From Rikenellaceae bacterium (lineage in GTDB: Bacteria > Bacteroidota > Bacteroidia > Bacteroidales > Rikenellaceae): a stretch of 18,958 nucleotides of DNA. Below the pieces are notes generated by a model. It was not told the DNA's origin. It made no database searches and saw only the letters and a list, made by a program, of their open reading frames with translations. The stretch is taken from NCBI GenBank assembly GCA_020859875.1, contig JAJBVJ010000121.1:1-18958 (forward strand). The letters run 5' to 3'. Numbering within the stretch: the first letter of the stretch is position 1; each line of letters opens with the position of its first letter. A program made the translations under genes and the position numbers. Of this stretch, positions 15,748 through 18,958 are shown piece by piece.

Positions 15748-15794
15748 GGAAAACTAAAAAAACGTGAAAACTTTTTTGGTTTCAATAGTTTTCC
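15748..15794 (+). promoter_or_regulatory. candidate TetR operator (GAAAACT half-sites)
   Basis: GGAAAACTA (15748-15756) and TAGTTTTCC (15786-15794) form a perfect 9-bp inverted repeat 29 bases apart. A third GAAAACT lies between them at 15766-15772, 17 bases after the first in the same direction. The set brackets the -33 box at 15775-15778 and ends five bases before the -7 box, a fitting place for autorepression by the TetR protein. That this protein binds it is inference. Confidence 0.4.
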
Positions 15795-15806
15795 ACTATA
15801 ATTTTG
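15775..15806 (+). promoter_or_regulatory. promoter of the tetR-RND efflux operon
   Basis: TTTG at 15775-15778 and TAATTTTG at 15799-15806, 20 bases apart, match both parts of the Bacteroidota consensus. This is the best promoter in the window. Transcription would begin near 15813, so the ATG at 15829 is the natural start and the GTG at 15808 is excluded. Confidence 0.75.
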
Positions 15807-15828
15807 CGTGACTTTTAAAACCCGGACT

Positions 15829-16464
15829 ATGTCTTTAAAAGAAAGGATAATCGCGGAAACCACCGAAATGTTCGTCACCTACGGGATCAAATCGATCCGG
15901 ATGGACGACATTGCGGCTAATTTAGGTGTATCGAAACGAACCATTTACGAGATTTTCACAGACAAGGAAAACCTCCTTCTGGAATGCATGAAGTACCATA
16001 TGGAAAGTTTCAGCAAAAGGAAGCGGGAGATACTCGACAAGGCTACCAACGTAATCGAAGAGATGCTGATGCTGCTCGAAGACTGGGATCACCATCAGGA
16101 GAGCAACCACAAAATGATGACCAACCTTCGGAAATTCTACCCGAAAGTCTACTCCGCAATAATGGAAGAGGGCCAGGAAAAGGGATATGCCGCCCTGCGC
16201 GAAAAGATATCTGCCGGAGTGAGGGACGGATACCTGCTCGACAATATCAATTACGACCTTGCGGTCTCAATTTTCACCAATTCGATCTACGGGATTATGA
16301 GCCGGCAGACGATGATACTGCCTAAGAATGTAAGTGAGAAAGATGCATACAAATATGTTATCACCTATTTCTTCCGCGGGATAGCAACCGAAAAGGGGAT
16401 AAAAATGATAGACGATTATATAGAAAAGGAAAGAGAAAAACTTTTAAATGAAGAAGAAAAATGA
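15829..16464 (+). CDS. TetR/AcrR family transcriptional repressor
   Basis: 211 residues from the ATG at 15829. The N-terminal TetR DNA-binding domain is complete (about 3-50). A helix-turn-helix lies at about 26-45: MDDIAANLGVSKRTIYEIFTDKENLL, with the family's G-S-x-x-T-I/L-Y-x-x-F pattern in the recognition helix. The C-terminal helical domain (55-211) would form the dimer and ligand pocket; it is not recognisable by eye. The stop overlaps the ATG of the TolC-like gene by four bases (ATGA), so repressor and pump parts are translationally coupled. It probably represses its own operon, through the half-sites near 15748-15794, until a pump substrate binds. Confidence 0.93.
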   Translation: MSLKERIIAETTEMFVTYGIKSIRMDDIAANLGVSKRTIYEIFTDKENLLLECMKYHMESFSKRKREILDKATNVIEEMLMLLEDWDHHQESNHKMMTNLRKFYPKVYSAIMEEGQEKGYAALREKISAGVRDGYLLDNINYDLAVSIFTNSIYGIMSRQTMILPKNVSEKDAYKYVITYFFRGIATEKGIKMIDDYIEKEREKLLNEEEK

Positions 16465-17819
16465 GGCAGATGTTTAAACTTGCGGCGACCGCAATCATTT
16501 CAGCCGCCTGTGGGATCGGGGTATCCGCGCAGGATCCTTATGTCTACGGAAGTCCCAGGACACTCGAGCTCACCCTCGAGCAGGCTATTGAGATCGCACT
16601 CGACGAAAATCCGACGATACAGGTCGCAGAGCTCGAAATAGAGAAGCAACTTTACGTGCGCAGGGAAACCATAGGAAACCACCTCCCTTCCGTAAGTATA
16701 AACGGGCAATACAGCCGCGCCATTAAAAAGAGCGATATGGGCGGCGGTGTCTCTTTCGACCCGGACAATACGGTAACGGTTCAGACCTCCCTTAACGTTC
16801 CGCTCTTCGCTCCGGCTGTATATAAAACTCTAAAACTAAACGAAGAACAAATGCGTGCTGCCGTGGAGGAAGCCCGCGGCTCGAGGATAACTCTTGTCAA
16901 TGCCGTAAAAAAAGCATATTACAATATCCTGCTTGCCGAGGAATCGCTCGATGTACTTCGAACCAGCGAGGCTAATTTGCGTAGCACGGTGGATGAAACC
17001 AAGTTGAAATTCGACAACGGCCTGGCATCGGAATACGACTACATCACCGCAGACGTTCAGTTGAGCAACCTTCTGCCCTCCATTATCCAGACCGAGAACT
17101 CTATCGGGGTGGCCAAGAAGATGCTCAAGATGTATATGGGTATTCCGCTCGATTACGAGATAGTGATCGCCGGCGACCTGGCCTCCATTGGCGATGCCAT
17201 CGAAGTAAATTCGTTCGATTACTACGGGGACAACGTCGACCGCAACAGCGACATTCGTGCGATGGATATCCAGATAGATATTCTGCAACGTCAGCTCGAG
17301 GTATCGAAAATGTCGAGGATGCCGACAGTGGCGGCCTTCGGAACCTATAACCTGACCGGACGGGATCCCGTAAATCTGGGAGGCCTTACCGGCGGTACTT
17401 CGAGCGGATCGGACAATTTTTTCTGGAACCATCCCGTCTCGGCAGGGCTCACGGTTTCCATACCCCTGTTTTCGGGACTTACGAACAAAAACAGGGAAAA
17501 GCAGATCAAATACACCATATCCCAAACAAGGCTCCAGAGGGATTACCTCGAAGAAGGTACTAAGGTAGAGGTGAACAACACCATCAACGATGTACTGACT
17601 GCCCAGGCTACCATGCTTGCCAACGAGGCTACCATAACTCAGGCACAGAAGGGATACGACATCAGCCGCACCCGCTACGACAACGGTGTAGGGACGATGC
17701 TGGAAGTGAATTCGGCAGAAGTAGCCCTTACCCAGGCAAGGCTGAACTACAACCAGTCGATATACGATTATCTTTCGGCCCAGGCGGACTACGAACAGAT
17801 AATAGGTTTGGATTATTAA
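16461..17819 (+). CDS. TolC family outer-membrane efflux protein (RND operon)
   Basis: 452 residues with a signal peptide (1-24, ending GVSAQ). The start at 16461 is favoured by its ATGA overlap with the tetR stop; the in-frame ATG at 16470 would still leave a signal peptide. Two outer-membrane efflux repeats are visible. The first opens with LTLEQAIEIALDENPTIQVA and carries FDNGLASEYDYITADVQLSN; the second includes SAGLTVSIPLFSGLTNKNRE and YDNGVGTMLEVNSAEVALTQARLNYNQSIYDYL. It should form the outer-membrane duct for the adaptor and RND pump encoded after it. It is distinct in sequence from the TolC-like protein of the ABC-2 operon, which fits separate recruitment to each pump. Confidence 0.93.
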   Translation: MRQMFKLAATAIISAACGIGVSAQDPYVYGSPRTLELTLEQAIEIALDENPTIQVAELEIEKQLYVRRETIGNHLPSVSINGQYSRAIKKSDMGGGVSFDPDNTVTVQTSLNVPLFAPAVYKTLKLNEEQMRAAVEEARGSRITLVNAVKKAYYNILLAEESLDVLRTSEANLRSTVDETKLKFDNGLASEYDYITADVQLSNLLPSIIQTENSIGVAKKMLKMYMGIPLDYEIVIAGDLASIGDAIEVNSFDYYGDNVDRNSDIRAMDIQIDILQRQLEVSKMSRMPTVAAFGTYNLTGRDPVNLGGLTGGTSSGSDNFFWNHPVSAGLTVSIPLFSGLTNKNREKQIKYTISQTRLQRDYLEEGTKVEVNNTINDVLTAQATMLANEATITQAQKGYDISRTRYDNGVGTMLEVNSAEVALTQARLNYNQSIYDYLSAQADYEQIIGLDY

Positions 17820-17850
17820 CGGATGGTAAAAATAGATTAAGAAAAAAACG

Positions 17851-18870
17851 ATGAAAAAGATTTCATTTATCGCCCCGGTTATCTTCATGGCTGCGTTTGC
17901 CATGACCGGATGTATAAAAAAGAAGACAGTCGAAGTCGAAGAGGAGTACAGAGCTCCCGTTAAGACGCAGTATGCCTACTACGAAGAGATCGACAATACA
18001 CAGGAATTCACCAGTACCATCCACGGGTACAAGGAAAACAATATCGCCCCGTCGCTTTCGTCGGTGAGGATCGACAATATATTCGTGGACGTAGGCCAGA
18101 ATGTGAGCAGAGGACAGCTGTTGGTAAAGATGGATCCGACGAACTTCAACCAAAGCAACATACAGCTTCTGAACCTCGAAGCGGACTACAACAGGATTAA
18201 AGCCGTATACGAAGCGGGAGGTATTTCGAAGCAGGAACTCGACCAGATCGAGACCTCGCTCGCCGTTCAAAAGGAACAGACCGACAACTTGAAGGTGAAT
18301 ATCGAACTGCGCAGCCCCATTGACGGGGTAGTAACCGAGCGAAATTACGATCCGGGCGACCTTTACAGCGGCGCCCCTATCCTGCAGGTTATGCAGATCA
18401 ACACCCTGAAAGTGACGGTCGCCATTTCAGAACAATATTTTCCCTATGTGTCGATGAATATGCCGACGGAGATCCGCGTGGATATGTATCCCGACAAAGT
18501 GTTCGAAGGTAAGGTGTCGCTGATTTATCCGGCGATAGATGCCGCTACAAGAACGTTTAATGTCGAAATAACCATACCCAACAAAGACCGGCTTCTGCGT
18601 CCGGGGATGTTCTCCCGAACCATACTGCATTTCGGCAAAATGCCGGCCCTTATGGTGGAAGACATAGCCGTTCAGAAGCAGGTAGGTTCTAACGACAAAT
18701 ACCTGTTCATCGTTAACGACGGGGCGGCCGAACGCAGGGAGGTTACCACCGGAAGACAGATAGGGAACAAAATTCAGATTTTAACGGGTCTCGACAACGG
18801 TGACGAGGTAATTACTACCGGAATATCGCGGTTGGATACCGGAACCCCCGTCGAAATCATAAACGATTAA
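17851..18870 (+). CDS. RND efflux periplasmic adaptor (lipoprotein)
   Basis: 339 residues. A lipoprotein signal ends at the lipobox MTGC with Cys21, followed by IKKKTVEVEEEY. An AcrA/MexA-type adaptor follows. Barrel-sandwich halves flank a short coiled-coil hairpin: NIFVDVGQNVSRGQLLVKMD (about 77-96), hairpin about 99-150 (LNLEADYNRIKAVYEAGGISKQELDQIETSLA) and LRSPIDGVVTERNYDPGDLY. A beta-barrel covers about 180-260 (VDMYPDKVFEGKVSLIYPAID, TRTFNVEITIPN, LLRPGMFSRTIL), and a membrane-proximal domain ends at GTPVEIIND. It links the RND pump to the TolC-like duct. It starts 31 bases after that gene and ends 12 bases before the pump. Confidence 0.93.
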   Translation: MKKISFIAPVIFMAAFAMTGCIKKKTVEVEEEYRAPVKTQYAYYEEIDNTQEFTSTIHGYKENNIAPSLSSVRIDNIFVDVGQNVSRGQLLVKMDPTNFNQSNIQLLNLEADYNRIKAVYEAGGISKQELDQIETSLAVQKEQTDNLKVNIELRSPIDGVVTERNYDPGDLYSGAPILQVMQINTLKVTVAISEQYFPYVSMNMPTEIRVDMYPDKVFEGKVSLIYPAIDAATRTFNVEITIPNKDRLLRPGMFSRTILHFGKMPALMVEDIAVQKQVGSNDKYLFIVNDGAAERREVTTGRQIGNKIQILTGLDNGDEVITTGISRLDTGTPVEIIND

Positions 18871-18882
18871 CATTTTCCGAGG

Positions 18883-18958
18883 ATGAAAATTTACGAAGCA
18901 TCGGTCCGAAAACCGATCTCAACCATACTGATATTCGTGGGGGTAATGGTTCTAGGGC
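18883..18958 (+). CDS. RND efflux pump inner-membrane subunit, 5' end only
   Basis: The ATG at 18883 opens 25 codons that run to the window edge: MKIYEASVRKPISTILIFVG and then VMVLG. A short cytoplasmic amphipathic start with R-K-P-I-S-T followed by the first membrane helix is the usual opening of AcrB/HAE1-type proton-driven RND pumps. The position directly after a TolC-like protein and an RND adaptor supports this. The rest, including the proton-relay helices, lies outside the window. Confidence 0.85.
   Translation, partial: MKIYEASVRKPISTILIFVGVMVLG

Larger units (their letters stand above)
15515..15828. promoter_or_regulatory. divergent intergenic region, two promoters and candidate operator
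   Basis: This 314-base gap lies between the lipoprotein gene (left, minus) and the TetR gene (right, plus). It holds a promoter for each (listed separately) and three copies of a GAAAACT half-site near the right edge. A small perfect palindrome ATACTA-CCGA-TAGTAT lies at 15686-15701, followed by TTGGTTTATTTTT, a weak hairpin of unclear role. No supported gene is seen: a 47-codon open frame at 15584-15727 has no family signature or clear start signal. Confidence 0.6.

Noticed and set aside
16836..17903. 355-codon open frame on - opposite the TolC-like gene.
   Set aside because: It is antisense to a well-supported TolC family protein and shows no coherent domain.

Overview
The window reads as chromosomal DNA of a member of the Bacteroidota, most likely the Bacteroidales. 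Several signs agree. Promoter-like sites match the Bacteroidota -7 consensus TAnnTTTG (TATCTTTG at 78-85, 3735-3742 and 12481-12488 on +, and 11446-11453 on -). Shine-Dalgarno signals are mostly absent. The families are typical of the phylum: a CarboxypepD_reg-type outer-membrane barrel, a thioredoxin-like lipoprotein with an N-terminal DUF5106-like region, and TolC/HlyD/two-permease export operons. Genus is not resolved. No rRNA, tRNA, CRISPR, insertion sequence or phage gene was seen. Genes are closely packed and the content looks like core genome rather than an island.

Layout. (1) 145-3654, + strand: a Spy/CpxP-like periplasmic protein, a strong intrinsic terminator, then a 960-residue TonB-receptor-like outer-membrane barrel ending at another terminator. 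(2) 3767-5283, +: a lemA/M48 membrane-protease pair with its own promoter. It ends at a perfect 58-bp palindrome (5288-5345) that fills the convergent gap and should terminate transcription from both sides. (3) 11428-5346, -: serB (phosphoserine phosphatase), followed by an export operon of TolC-like outer-membrane protein, HlyD-like adaptor and two paralogous ABC-2 permeases. No ATPase gene is present in the operon. (4) 11566-14529, +: an MscS channel, a 486-residue two-TM protein I cannot assign to a named family, and a mini-MscS of only 166 residues. (5) 15493-14543, -: a thioredoxin-fold lipoprotein. (6) 15829 to the window end, +: a TetR regulator translationally coupled to a TolC-like protein, then a lipoprotein RND adaptor and the first 25 codons of an RND pump.

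How the genes work together. Two tripartite envelope export systems lie about 6 kb apart: one ABC-2-like and unregulated as far as can be seen, the other an RND system under a TetR-type repressor. Its promoter carries three GAAAACT half-sites, a candidate operator. The lemA/M48 pair, the Spy-like chaperone, the MscS cluster and the thioredoxin lipoprotein all concern envelope integrity, so the window is largely an envelope and efflux neighbourhood with serB as the one clear metabolic gene. The parts most worth follow-up are the MscS / unknown 2-TM protein / mini-MscS cluster, the perfect palindrome, and the ATPase-less ABC-2 operon.
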